The notes: generated from the sequence alone by a model not told the origin. A stretch of 47,205 bases of DNA from Firmicutes bacterium M10-2 (GCA_000403415.2 KE159692.1:1-47205), one strand, 5' to 3'; numbered from the stretch's first letter, positions 26,426 through 35,038 are shown. Program-made: numbers and translations.

Positions 26426-26454
26426 GAACTATGGGATTGCTCATAGTTCTTTTT
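26426..26454 (+). terminator. Terminator after the DnaJ-like gene
   Basis: The stem GAACTATG/CATAGTTC with an eight-base loop is followed by a T run. Confidence 0.88.
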
Positions 26455-26567
26455 ACGATATTCTCCCAAAATATTAACAATTTTTTTCCGTTGAATAAAA
26501 CAACAAACTATTTTATTATTATACTTAAGTAAAAGTTAAATATATTTTGAAGAAGGGAGAAATACGA

Positions 26568-26987
26568 ATGATCGATCTTTATCCGAAATCAAAGCCGAAA
26601 AGTTTAAGGAAGATCAAATTTATCCATAAAAAAGATCAGCAGCGAATTTTGCTGAATGATACTCGTTGGATTTGTTTTGTCCCGGTGATTACTTTGTTGA
26701 TCTTATTTATTTGTGTGGGAAGTTTATCCGAGAAATTATATCATCAGTCGCTGCATATGGAGTATATGTTTTTTGCTTCATTTTGTGTATTTTGGCCTGT
26801 ATGGTCCTTTTGCCGAGGGTTAGGCATGTTTGTGGTGACAATGCTCATTCAAATGTTGATTTTGATTATGGGACTGCACCATGAATTTTCAAGTCATTTA
26901 ATTTATTTCGGGTACGTTATTCTTCCGAGTTTATTAGCCTGCAAGGATGCAGTAATTGGACTTGGAAGATTGTTCCGATTCCTGTAA
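26568..26987 (+). CDS. Hypothetical membrane protein
   Basis: A 139-residue protein with a basic N-terminus (KPKSLRKIKFIHKKDQQR) and four predicted membrane segments (about residues 40-60, 72-90, 92-112, 118-135). No family is recognised. GGGAG precedes the ATG at good spacing. An earlier TTG at 26547 is possible but has no binding site. It probably forms a unit with the next gene, which starts 25 bases downstream. Confidence 0.7.
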   Translation: MIDLYPKSKPKSLRKIKFIHKKDQQRILLNDTRWICFVPVITLLILFICVGSLSEKLYHQSLHMEYMFFASFCVFWPVWSFCRGLGMFVVTMLIQMLILIMGLHHEFSSHLIYFGYVILPSLLACKDAVIGLGRLFRFL

Positions 26988-27011
26988 AATAAATAAGAAA
27001 GAAGTGATTTG

Positions 27012-27605
27012 ATGAATGTTTGGGCTCAATTAGGAGTTGCTTTATTTCTTGCGGTAATCGTTTATTCGGTCGCAAAAAAAATAGTCCAGAACAAAATGGA
27101 AGATCGATATTTGGATTGGTTTGCTCAAGGAGAATACGAAAAGATCGAAGGTTCGATTCGATCGTTTCAGGGCAAGTGGCTATTCCCGTTATATAATCGG
27201 GAACATCTATTGCTGCAGGTTGCTCAGGTGCAAAACAATAAAGAAGAAATCGACAAATTATTCGAAGAGATGCTTTCGCAAAAGTTGACGCCGACCCAAA
27301 GACAGGAAACTGTCATGGCAGCGTTTGAATATTATGTATTTGAACAGGATCGTTTGAAGGCGAAACCTTTGTATGGTGAAATCAGGCAAAACTTCGATAA
27401 AAAGATTGCCCATCGCGCCAAACTGATGTATGAGGTATTTCTCAATCACAAGGCAGATCATATTGACGAGTTGCTGGAATTGCTTGAAAGTGTACCGGAT
27501 AGCGAAAAAGGAACGTGTTGTTTACTGTTGGCACAATCTTATAAAAACAAGCATGATGAACAAGAACAATTAAAATATGAACAACTGGCAAAACAGTACT
27601 TTTGA
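27012..27605 (+). CDS. Membrane-anchored protein with helical repeats
   Basis: A 197-residue protein with one N-terminal membrane helix (residues 3-22) and a soluble, largely helical part. Repeating stretches such as YLDWFAQGEYEKIEGSI, AAFEYYVFEQDRLKAKPLY and CLLLAQSYKNKHDEQEQL resemble TPR-like helix pairs. That similarity is only by pattern. Its function is unknown. It ends in a strong terminator. Confidence 0.65.
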   Translation: MNVWAQLGVALFLAVIVYSVAKKIVQNKMEDRYLDWFAQGEYEKIEGSIRSFQGKWLFPLYNREHLLLQVAQVQNNKEEIDKLFEEMLSQKLTPTQRQETVMAAFEYYVFEQDRLKAKPLYGEIRQNFDKKIAHRAKLMYEVFLNHKADHIDELLELLESVPDSEKGTCCLLLAQSYKNKHDEQEQLKYEQLAKQYF

Positions 27606-27631
27606 AAGATCGAAGAAATTCGATCTTTTTT
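27605..27631 (+). terminator. Terminator
   Basis: The perfect 10-bp stem AAAGATCGAA/TTCGATCTTT with loop GAAA is followed by T. It begins on the stop codon of the preceding gene. Confidence 0.9.
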
Positions 27632-27734
27632 AGTTGAGAGAAATCATTGTTCCGCGATTTTATCAAATAAAATCAATTTGTATTTGTTTGGCATGATTCC
27701 TGTGATAGTATCAAGAGTTTTGTGTAAAAGTATA

Positions 27735-28244
27735 TCCTTAGTAAATAATAGTTTCTACCAAAGGAAAACAGACACAAAGTATGGACCTCTCATACTTCGT
27801 AGTCCTAGATGTTTATTTTGCACACCAAGATAAGGTCCTGACCGAAAAGAAGTAGCCAATAATTTCAAAGAAGTCTATCGTTCCAAAACAATAATCGATA
27901 TAACAAGAAAAATATGAATCATGTTCATTGAAGATTTGAATAAACGACAAGAAAAGACTGTTTTAAGGACCAATGGAATCGAATGGGGATATAGTTTTTA
28001 TAAATAAATGTTGACGCTGCCACGGGGTATGCTTGATCTTATCGAAATGCAATACCAAATTTATTTCAGTTTTCCTTTTGATTGGAACATAACAAAAGAA
28101 ATTTTTCGTTTTAATGAAGAACTCAAAAAGAAAGACAAAGCCATTTATCATGGAAGTCATGGAACAATGGTACGTTTTATTCGTTTGCAGCCAACTGTTT
28201 TTTATCCGATTGTTAAGCTTTGTGAAAAACTGAGACGCTCTTAA
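27735..28244 (+). pseudogene. Decayed unidentified gene
   Basis: One reading frame gives protein-like sequence across this stretch but is broken by in-frame stops near 27837, at 27915 and at 28005. The longest open pieces are 27921-28004 (MFIEDLNKRQEKTVLRTNGI and on) and 28008-28244 (79 codons, RGMLDLIEMQYQIYFSFPFD and on). No ribosome binding site precedes the ATG at 28008. I do not recognise the family. The location next to surface polysaccharide genes suggests a lost polysaccharide gene. The rest of the 27632-28305 gap shows nothing else, apart from a weak TTGCTT/TTAAAT pair before the LCP gene. Confidence 0.4.
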
Positions 28245-28305
28245 CTCATTTTGCTTTTAGATAGAAAATATGATTAAATAGACACGAAATAAGAGAGGTA
28301 TTTTA

Positions 28306-29958
28306 ATGAACAAAGGATATCGAATATTTTCCGTTATCTTGACAATATTAACGGCCGTAATTACTGGTTATTCTATTTATCAGATCATAAAATTGGGAGT
28401 TTTGCCAATTCAGCTTCTCATACCCATCGTAGCAGCCATTATATTGATCGTTTTGATTTTGGCTCTTTTAGTACTTGTCATGGCAAAAGGAACATTTGCT
28501 CGAACTCTTTCAAGCATCATGATGGTTTTGATTTGCGGAATTATCGGGTTTGGCGGATTTAATATCTACAAAACAAGCAATATGTTGAAAAATATCACAA
28601 CATCAGAAGGAAAAGTAGCCAATATTATTTCGGTTGTCACTCTGAAAGACAGCAACATCGAAGATTTGAAAGGACTCAGAGACAAGAAGGTTGGTGTACT
28701 CAATACCCTTGATAGGGTAGGGACAGACAAATGTCTTGAAGCCATTGCGAATGAAAATATCATGGTTACTCAAACAGGATTTGACGGATTGATCGCAGAA
28801 GTGGCAGCCCTTTATGATCACTCGGTCGATGCCATCATCTTAAATGAAGCTCGGCGAGGAAGTATTGCCGACAATGAACAATACAGCAATTTTGATGGAG
28901 AAACAAAAGTCATTTACGAAACAACGTATTACACAGATGCTGCGCAAAGCAGTGCGAAGAAAGTAAATGATGTGACTCAGCAACCATTTACAGTATTGAT
29001 CAGCGGAAGCGATTCACGCAACGGATTTGCAGAAGTAGGACGCAGTGATGTGAACATGGTGGCAACAGTCAATCCGAACACACACACAGTTCTGTTGACC
29101 AGTATTCCACGCGACTACTATGTGACAACAGAATGTGATGAAGGATATGGCTGTGCACAAGGACAATTGGATAAATTGACCCATACCGGACTTCATGGTG
29201 TGGAAACCACAAAGAAAACGATCGAAAACCTGCTCGGTATCGAAATAAATTATACATTGCGGGTGAATTTCAACAGTGTCGTAAACTTGGTCGACGCACT
29301 TGGAGGTATTGATATCGAAGTTCCGCAAGGTTATGCAGTCGAATCATTCTGGACCAATCCGAATTACGGTGTACATGAAGGACTCAATCATTTGAATGGA
29401 GAGGGCGCTTTGGCTTTTGCCAGAGAACGATATGCTTATACCGAAGGAGATTTCCAGCGTGTCAAGAACCAACAAACAGTATTAATGGCTGTGGCCAATA
29501 AAGCATTGTCGCCAGCCATGATTGTAAATTATTCCCGTTTAATAGATGCTCTTGGAGGTGCTTTGGAAACAGATTTAAGTGATGAAGAAATCCAGGCTTT
29601 GATCCATTATCAAATCGATAACGAAGGAAATTGGAAATTTATTACAACAACACTTGACGGAACAGGCAGTACGGAATTCTGTGCCGAACTTGGCGATAAT
29701 GCGTACGTAACCATTCCAAACGATGCATCGGTTCAGTTTGCACGCACTCAAATTCAGGAAGTTTTGGAAGGCCAGCAAGTCACTCAAGATGCTCCTGAAA
29801 CGACAGAAGAGCCGACAACCGAACAACCTCAAGAAGACGTCCCGGTTGTTGAAGATCAAACGTATGTAGAAGATACAACAGGACAGGAAGATGTATATTA
29901 TCAAGAGGATCAAACGTATTATGATCCTTATGCAGTCGATCCTGAATACGGATATTAG
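28306..29958 (+). CDS. LytR-CpsA-Psr (LCP) family protein
   Basis: LCP enzymes move polyprenyl-phosphate-linked glycopolymers onto peptidoglycan or other acceptors outside the cell. This 550-residue protein has three N-terminal membrane helices (about residues 7-26, 33-59, 66-86). An extracellular segment resembling a solute-binding fold follows (VGVLNTLDRVGTDKCLEAIA, DAIILNEARRG), then a complete LCP domain with SGSDSR, RSDVNMV, SIPRDYYV, KLTH, LGGIDIEVP and FARERYAYTEGDFQRVKNQQ. The catalytic arginines are all present. The last 50 residues are rich in Thr, Glu, Gln and Tyr. GAGAGG precedes the ATG. Confidence 0.92.
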   Translation: MNKGYRIFSVILTILTAVITGYSIYQIIKLGVLPIQLLIPIVAAIILIVLILALLVLVMAKGTFARTLSSIMMVLICGIIGFGGFNIYKTSNMLKNITTSEGKVANIISVVTLKDSNIEDLKGLRDKKVGVLNTLDRVGTDKCLEAIANENIMVTQTGFDGLIAEVAALYDHSVDAIILNEARRGSIADNEQYSNFDGETKVIYETTYYTDAAQSSAKKVNDVTQQPFTVLISGSDSRNGFAEVGRSDVNMVATVNPNTHTVLLTSIPRDYYVTTECDEGYGCAQGQLDKLTHTGLHGVETTKKTIENLLGIEINYTLRVNFNSVVNLVDALGGIDIEVPQGYAVESFWTNPNYGVHEGLNHLNGEGALAFARERYAYTEGDFQRVKNQQTVLMAVANKALSPAMIVNYSRLIDALGGALETDLSDEEIQALIHYQIDNEGNWKFITTTLDGTGSTEFCAELGDNAYVTIPNDASVQFARTQIQEVLEGQQVTQDAPETTEEPTTEQPQEDVPVVEDQTYVEDTTGQEDVYYQEDQTYYDPYAVDPEYGY

Positions 29959-29967
29959 AAAGTAAAA

Positions 29968-29996
29968 AGGGGAGAAGCAATTCTCTCCTTCTTTTA
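29968..29996 (+). terminator. Terminator after the first LCP gene
   Basis: The stem AGGGGAGAA/TTCTCTCCT with one G-U pair and loop GCAA is followed by a short T run. Confidence 0.75.
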
Positions 29997-30007
29997 AAGG
30001 AGGACAA

Positions 30008-30355
30008 ATGAAAAAAATCCTAATTGGATATATTTCAAACCCAAAAGGAAGCGGATTAGACAATTATATTTATCATTTGGGCGATATTTAAAAAGGGGAA
30101 GATGTACAAATCGATCTTTTAAGCAGTGCCATTGATCAAGAGTTAAAAGATAAATATAAAGCTGACTCAAACATACCAAACGCTATGCGATCGAAAACCA
30201 ATATGATATCGCTTATTTCAATGTTTCGGAATCATTTAATTGTATCGGAAATCTTGCTTGCAAATATATTGTTCCGCAAATTATCTCGCATAGTCACAGT
30301 GCAGGAAATGATAATGAAAACAAGATTAAAAGAGAAATTTCGAAAATAGTGAACT
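30008..30355 (+). pseudogene. Glycosyltransferase remnant
   Basis: An ideal ribosome binding site AAAGGAGG precedes an ATG whose frame reads MKKILIGYISNPKGSGLDNY, a typical start of a GT4-type glycosyltransferase. A TAA at 30089-30091 interrupts it, and the frame goes on with GEDVQIDLLSSAIDQELKDK. A frameshift near 30180 then moves the homology to another frame (YAIENQYDIAYFNVSESFN, IISHSHSAGNDNENKIKREI). Only about the first 110 residues of the family remain. The 3' end runs into a UDP-galactopyranose mutase remnant, so a deletion joined the two genes. Confidence 0.75.
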
Positions 30356-30832
30356 TTGTATCAAAGCATTCCAATGGGAGGCTATATAAAAATGATCGAA
30401 AATATGATTGAAGTAAGACTCAATACGGATTATTTGAAAAACAAAAAGAATTTGGATGTTTTAGCGGAAAAGGTTGTTTACACAGGATTAATCGATGCGT
30501 ATTTTGATTATATGCTTGAACCACTCGAATATCGTTCGGTTTGTTTTGAGGTCGAACACTTAAATATAGATAACTTTCAAGGGAATGCGGCCGTTAACTA
30601 TACAGATTGCGACACACCATACACACGAATCATTGAACACAAATGGTTTGAATTCGGAAAAGACGATGAGGGAAACGATATTCCTACCACGAAGCAACTT
30701 ACCGATAAAGAGGCAAACATGATCTTCGGGCGCTTGGCAGAATATAAGTATTACTATATAGATAGTGTTATTGTATATGCTTTGAATCGGACTTTTTCTT
30801 TTCAAATACTCTTGACAAATATTCAAATATAA
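30356..30832 (+). pseudogene. glf: UDP-galactopyranose mutase, C-terminal remnant
   Basis: The 158-codon open frame matches the C-terminal part of Glf, which interconverts UDP-galactopyranose and UDP-galactofuranose. Conserved stretches are IPMGGYIKMIENMIEVRLN, VVYTGLIDAYFDY, LEYRSVCFEVEHL, FQGNAAVNYTD, YTRIIEHKWFEF and FGRLAEYKYYYIDSVI. The N-terminal FAD-binding half is gone. The usual YYP-containing segment between the EHK motif and FGGRLAEY is also deleted, in frame. The open frame has no ribosome binding site (TTG at its start), so it is treated as non-functional. Confidence 0.82.
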
Positions 30833-30848
30833 CTGAAACTAGTTAATA

Positions 30849-30877
30849 TACGTGAATTGGCCACGTACTATTTTTTT
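30849..30877 (+). terminator. Terminator after the glf remnant
   Basis: The stem TACGTG/CACGTA with a seven-base loop is followed by seven T. Confidence 0.8.
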
Positions 30878-30934
30878 GTATACATTTTTATATTATATTT
30901 TCTAAACAAATTTGGTTAGTAAGGAAGGAAACAT

Positions 30935-31630
30935 ATGGCAAAAAAAGTAAATCAATTCGATCTAGACGAGATTTTTCGACATTTACGGACAAACATTGAA
31001 TTTTCGCAAATGGACGAAGCAATTAAAGTGATCAATGTAGTGTCTACGAATCCGAATGAGGGAAAATCAACGGTTTCAACCAATCTTGCACGCATTTTTG
31101 CGGACAAGTATTCCCGCGTCTTATTGGTCGACGGCGACCTGCGAAATCCAAGTGATCATAAACATTACAAAGTCTCCAACGCAAGAGGACTCTCCAATTT
31201 ATTAAGTCGATATACTCCGGGAACAAATTTATTGAGCTATGACGAAATTGTTCAGCTTGAATTCCAAAACAATTCGACCCTTTATTTTATTCCGACAGGA
31301 AGCAGAGTTCCCAATCCTACTGAAGTTCTTTCTTCAAAGAAATTCGGAGAATTCATCAATGCCGCAAGAGAAATATTCGATTATATCATTATCGATTGTC
31401 CTCCGGTCAATCGTGTCAGCGACGGAATTCCGATTTCAAGCGTAGCTGACGGAACATTGTATGTCGTTTCTTCAAAAGAGACCGACAAACGAGCTGCAAA
31501 AGCGGCAATCAATGACCTGATCAGAAACGGAGCGAATATTTTCGGCATCGTGTTAACGAAAGTTGAAGAACTGTCCAATAATAAATATGGATATGGATAT
31601 GGATACGGAGGAAAGAATAACCATGAATAA
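30935..31630 (+). CDS. Capsule-type tyrosine kinase (BY-kinase, CpsD/CapB type)
   Basis: A cytoplasmic autophosphorylating tyrosine kinase that controls exopolysaccharide chain length and export. The 231 residues show Walker A PNEGKST (residues 40-46), Walker A' VLLVDGDLRNP (residues 62-72), Walker B IIIDCPP and a C-terminal tyrosine cluster YGYGYGYGG. It normally needs a membrane adaptor (CpsC/CapA with a Wzz domain) to be active, and none is found in the window. AAGGAAGG precedes the ATG. It overlaps the lipoprotein gene by 8 bases. Confidence 0.9.
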   Translation: MAKKVNQFDLDEIFRHLRTNIEFSQMDEAIKVINVVSTNPNEGKSTVSTNLARIFADKYSRVLLVDGDLRNPSDHKHYKVSNARGLSNLLSRYTPGTNLLSYDEIVQLEFQNNSTLYFIPTGSRVPNPTEVLSSKKFGEFINAAREIFDYIIIDCPPVNRVSDGIPISSVADGTLYVVSSKETDKRAAKAAINDLIRNGANIFGIVLTKVEELSNNKYGYGYGYGGKNNHE

Positions 31631-32192
31631 ATATCTTATGACCGGATCAGCCGCAGCCTGTTTATTAGCTGTGTCTTGCCTTTTTAGCGGATGCTCAAAA
31701 GATGAAGGCGTATCGCTTGAAAACGCAACTGAAGTCGCATTAGACGATTCTAACAACACACAAGACTCCGTGAGCAATTTGGAATCGACCGAAAAAGACG
31801 GAAAGTATGTCGTAAGTTTTGATGTAGATAACGGTACTTATACGTATACAATTGAAAAAAGCGGAATCATTGAAAATTGCGACTACAATAAAACAGGATC
31901 TCAAACACAACCGCAATCGGATCCGCAGTCAGAAAAACAAACTGAGCCGAAAGATACTGAATCTGGCGAAGAACACTCCCAGACGAATACAGAGGGCTTT
32001 ATTTCCGAACAGGAAGCACTCGATGCCGCCCTTAGCAATGCAGGCCTTGCCGAAAGCGATGTCACTGCAATTCAGACGACTCTCAATAAAAAACAAAAAG
32101 AATATACTGTGGAGTTTGTATACGGAGATGCCACAAATCAAGTGACAGTCGACGCTCAAACAGGTGAAGTACTCAGCTCCATCTTCATTTAG
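31623..32192 (+). CDS. Lipoprotein with PepSY-like repeats
   Basis: A 189-residue exported lipoprotein. The signal peptide ends in the lipobox LFSGC (cysteine near residue 24). A PepSY-like module (DGKYVVSFDVDNGTYTYTIE) is followed by a Gln/Glu/Ser/Thr-rich linker of about 45 residues and a second, clearer PepSY module (ISEQEALDAALSNAGL, EYTVEFVYGDATNQVTVDA). PepSY domains often inhibit proteases or sense the envelope; the role here is unknown. GGAGG at 31608 supports the start at 31623. The overlap with the kinase gene implies coupled translation. Confidence 0.85.
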   Translation: MNKYLMTGSAAACLLAVSCLFSGCSKDEGVSLENATEVALDDSNNTQDSVSNLESTEKDGKYVVSFDVDNGTYTYTIEKSGIIENCDYNKTGSQTQPQSDPQSEKQTEPKDTESGEEHSQTNTEGFISEQEALDAALSNAGLAESDVTAIQTTLNKKQKEYTVEFVYGDATNQVTVDAQTGEVLSSIFI

Positions 32193-32212
32193 AATATGAA
32201 GGGAAGAGCACT

Positions 32213-33577
32213 ATGACAAAACTCGGGGTATATAAAAATATCATTGAAGGGATCATGACAATCATTCTTGTCTGCATATTCCCTTTTTCTTTCAGTTTGA
32301 AGATTAAATTATTCATATTGTACTTTATAGTTATGCATTTAGCAGGACGTTACCGCGGAAAAGCAATGCTCGTATGGGATGAACTAAAATTATTGATGCT
32401 CGGATATTTTGCATACATATTATCCTCTTACTTGCTGTTGGACTACAATCCGATTTCGTGGAGCATGTGCGGATGGCTCGCCCTCTATTTGCTCATTCAT
32501 GCATTCTGCAATTTGATCGTCGCAAGATATACACACGTTATCTTTTGGAATCAGTTGAAAAAGAACGTATTGATTATCGGAGCCGGTCATACGGCCCAGC
32601 AGCTTTATCAAACGTGCAAAACCAATCGGTATTCGCTGCTGAATGTCAAAGGATTCATTGACTGCAACAACGATCCGTATTTGAAAAACGTTCATCAGGA
32701 AATCATCGAACAAGAACAACCTATTTATCCTTTAAAAGAGCTTGAAAAAGTTATCCAGGACCAGAACATAGAAACAGTATTGATTGCAATCCCGGAAATG
32801 AATCGATCGGATCAAAAAAAGATTATCGATCGAATCATAGACAAGGTAGAAACAATTAAGTATTTGCCAAGAACTGAAGGTCTTGTTACTTTTAACACCA
32901 GAATTGATGATTTTGACGGACAGCTTATGATATCGACCGCAGAAAGCGTTATTACAAATACAGAACGCGTTTTTAAACGTTTCATTGATATTTGCGCAGG
33001 ACTCGCCGGTATGATTGTGCTTGCGCCACTTACGCTGTATGTGCGTCATCTCAACCGGAAACAAGGAGATAGGGATCCGATCTTTTTCAAGCAAACAAGG
33101 ATTGGGGAAGATGGGAAAGAATTTACAATTTATAAATTTCGCACAATGGTCCCAAATGCTGAAAAGATCCTTGATGAACTCATGGAAAAAGATGAAAATA
33201 TCCGAAAGGAATATCAGGAAAACAAAAAGCTTCGCAATGATCCGCGAATCACAAAAGCAGGAGCTTTTCTAAGAAAAACAAGTCTGGATGAATTTCCTCA
33301 GTTCATCAATGTTTTCAAAGGTGATATGTCTTTGATTGGACCAAGGCCTTATTTACCAAGAGAAATACCCGATATGGGAGACTACTATGCCGATGTGGTC
33401 AGTTCCAAACCGGGAATTACCGGCATGTGGCAAACGCATGGACGCAGTGAAGTCAACTTTGAACAACGACTTGAACTCGACGAATACTATTATCGTAACT
33501 GGAGCTTGTGGCTCGATATGACTTTGCTCATTCGAACTGTCAAACAAGTTCTGGGCAACGATGAAGGCGCCATGTAA
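32213..33577 (+). CDS. Polyprenyl glycosylphosphotransferase (CpsE/WbaP type)
   Basis: It transfers a sugar-1-phosphate from a nucleotide sugar to undecaprenyl phosphate, the first step of capsule or exopolysaccharide synthesis. The 454 residues have four N-terminal membrane helices (to about residue 105), a Rossmann-like middle domain (VLIIGAGHTAQQLYQ) and the C-terminal catalytic domain (FKRFIDICAGLAGMIVLAPL, KFRTMVPNAEKILDEL, LRKTSLDEFPQFINVFKGDM, LIGPRPYLPRE, KPGITGMWQTHGRS). All motifs are present. No glycosyltransferase, flippase or polymerase gene follows, which is odd for such a locus. Confidence 0.92.
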   Translation: MTKLGVYKNIIEGIMTIILVCIFPFSFSLKIKLFILYFIVMHLAGRYRGKAMLVWDELKLLMLGYFAYILSSYLLLDYNPISWSMCGWLALYLLIHAFCNLIVARYTHVIFWNQLKKNVLIIGAGHTAQQLYQTCKTNRYSLLNVKGFIDCNNDPYLKNVHQEIIEQEQPIYPLKELEKVIQDQNIETVLIAIPEMNRSDQKKIIDRIIDKVETIKYLPRTEGLVTFNTRIDDFDGQLMISTAESVITNTERVFKRFIDICAGLAGMIVLAPLTLYVRHLNRKQGDRDPIFFKQTRIGEDGKEFTIYKFRTMVPNAEKILDELMEKDENIRKEYQENKKLRNDPRITKAGAFLRKTSLDEFPQFINVFKGDMSLIGPRPYLPREIPDMGDYYADVVSSKPGITGMWQTHGRSEVNFEQRLELDEYYYRNWSLWLDMTLLIRTVKQVLGNDEGAM

Positions 33578-33594
33578 AAGGAGGAACCCCCACC

Positions 33595-35001
33595 ATGAAA
33601 AACCCCTTTAAGAAAATTGGCTTTTACGCAAGTTTAATTGCATTTTGTTCGATTGTCATTCTGTTGTATCTGCTCGTATATATCAACGCCATACCGATGC
33701 GATTTATCGTATTGCTCGGGTTTATCTTGCTCGTTTTTTTGTATACATGCATTCGATTGTTCTTAAATCATCCAAGCATTTGGAAAAACATCATCGCTTG
33801 GGTCATTATTATTCCGTTGATTGTGACAACAAGTTTCGGGTCTTGGTATATTTACAAGACCAACCAGCTTTTAAATATCTGGTCTTGGGCCGATGATGGA
33901 ACGACCATTGATCAATATGTCGGATTGTATGTCAGCCAGGAAAGCACGATCGAACAGATCGATCAACTCGATCAAAAAAAGGTTGGTGTTTATCAATCTC
34001 AAAACGACCAATACAGTGAAAAAATGATCGATTACCTTCAAAAAAACAAAGTACATCCGACCTATGTTCATATCGATTCGATGGCTCAAATGATCGAAAA
34101 GCTGCGAAACAACGAAATCGATGCAATGATCGTTTTGCAGCCATTGCTGAAAGTCATCGAACAAAACGAACCTGCGTATAAAAAAGAACAGTTCAAACAA
34201 ATTATCTCTGTTCCGGTTACGATGAACAGCTCATTGCCGGAAACAAAAGATATCGATATTTTAAACGAGCCGTTTACTGTACTGATTTTGGGTACCAACG
34301 AATTCGGAGAAGTAAGCGCCGATAGTGCCAACTCCATCAATATTCTGGCAGCCATTGATCCGACTCGTAATAAAATTGTGCTGTTTTCTTTGCCAAAAGA
34401 AATGTATATCGATCATACCAAACTGAACTATCTTGGTATCGAAGGAACAAAAAAAGTTCAAGATGCGCTTCAGGAACAATTCGATATTCCAATCGATTAT
34501 TCAGTACGTGTGAATTTAACCGCTATGGTTCAGCTCGTTGACGAATTGGGCGGAATCGACATTTACAATCAACATGATTTCAAAGTTGGAAAGACCCGCT
34601 ATGAGAAGGGAAACCTTCATCTGAACGGAGAAAAAGCGCTCGAGTATATCCAAAACTATCCGAACGCATCCAATAAGCCAAATGAAGCCGAAATGATCGT
34701 GTTCGACAATATCTTGCATCAAATTCTTTCGTCCAATACACTGGCGCATTTTAATGAGATCAAAGAAACATTAGGAAGATCTGTCAATACAAATATGAAT
34801 AAGGAAACGATTGCTGAATTTGTCAAGCTCCAGCTTCTTAAAAACAAAGAGTGGACGATCGACATGTTCGGAGTCAACGGAACAAGCCAGGAGTTGGAAA
34901 TAGAACCACTCAAAGAACGATCGAAAGTGATCGTCATCGATGAAAAGACAAAAAGTGAAGTAAATCAAAAACTCATGAAAATTTTAGAAGCACAAGAATG
35001 A
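33595..35001 (+). CDS. Degenerate LCP-family protein
   Basis: A 468-residue protein built like the LCP protein at 28306: three N-terminal membrane helices, a solute-binding-like segment (KKVGVYQSQNDQYSEKMIDY, NEIDAMIVLQPLL) and an LCP fold (FTVLILGTNEFG, INILAAIDPTRNKIVLFSLP, LVDELGGIDIYN, LHLNGEKALEYI). The residues that bind the pyrophosphate in active LCP enzymes are changed: the RSD of the sister protein reads SAN, SIPRD reads SLPKE, KLTH reads KLNY, and the FARERY...R..NQQ stretch is replaced by EYIQNYPNASNKPNEAEM. It is an intact frame with AGGAGG upstream, so it is expressed but probably not a transferase. A structural or regulatory role is inferred. Confidence 0.82.
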   Translation: MKNPFKKIGFYASLIAFCSIVILLYLLVYINAIPMRFIVLLGFILLVFLYTCIRLFLNHPSIWKNIIAWVIIIPLIVTTSFGSWYIYKTNQLLNIWSWADDGTTIDQYVGLYVSQESTIEQIDQLDQKKVGVYQSQNDQYSEKMIDYLQKNKVHPTYVHIDSMAQMIEKLRNNEIDAMIVLQPLLKVIEQNEPAYKKEQFKQIISVPVTMNSSLPETKDIDILNEPFTVLILGTNEFGEVSADSANSINILAAIDPTRNKIVLFSLPKEMYIDHTKLNYLGIEGTKKVQDALQEQFDIPIDYSVRVNLTAMVQLVDELGGIDIYNQHDFKVGKTRYEKGNLHLNGEKALEYIQNYPNASNKPNEAEMIVFDNILHQILSSNTLAHFNEIKETLGRSVNTNMNKETIAEFVKLQLLKNKEWTIDMFGVNGTSQELEIEPLKERSKVIVIDEKTKSEVNQKLMKILEAQE

Positions 35002-35028
35002 CACCTTCTTGTGCTTTTTGCTTTTTTT
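34989..35028 (+). terminator. Terminator after the surface gene cluster
   Basis: The perfect 10-bp stem AGCACAAGAA/TTCTTGTGCT with a seven-base loop and two T runs includes the last codons and stop of the LCP gene. Confidence 0.9.
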
Positions 35029-35038
35029 ATGATCTTGG

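Noticed and set aside
28008-28244. The 79-codon frame at 28008 as a functional gene
   Set aside because: It has no ribosome binding site, and the same frame continues upstream through stop codons with protein-like sequence, so a remnant is more likely.
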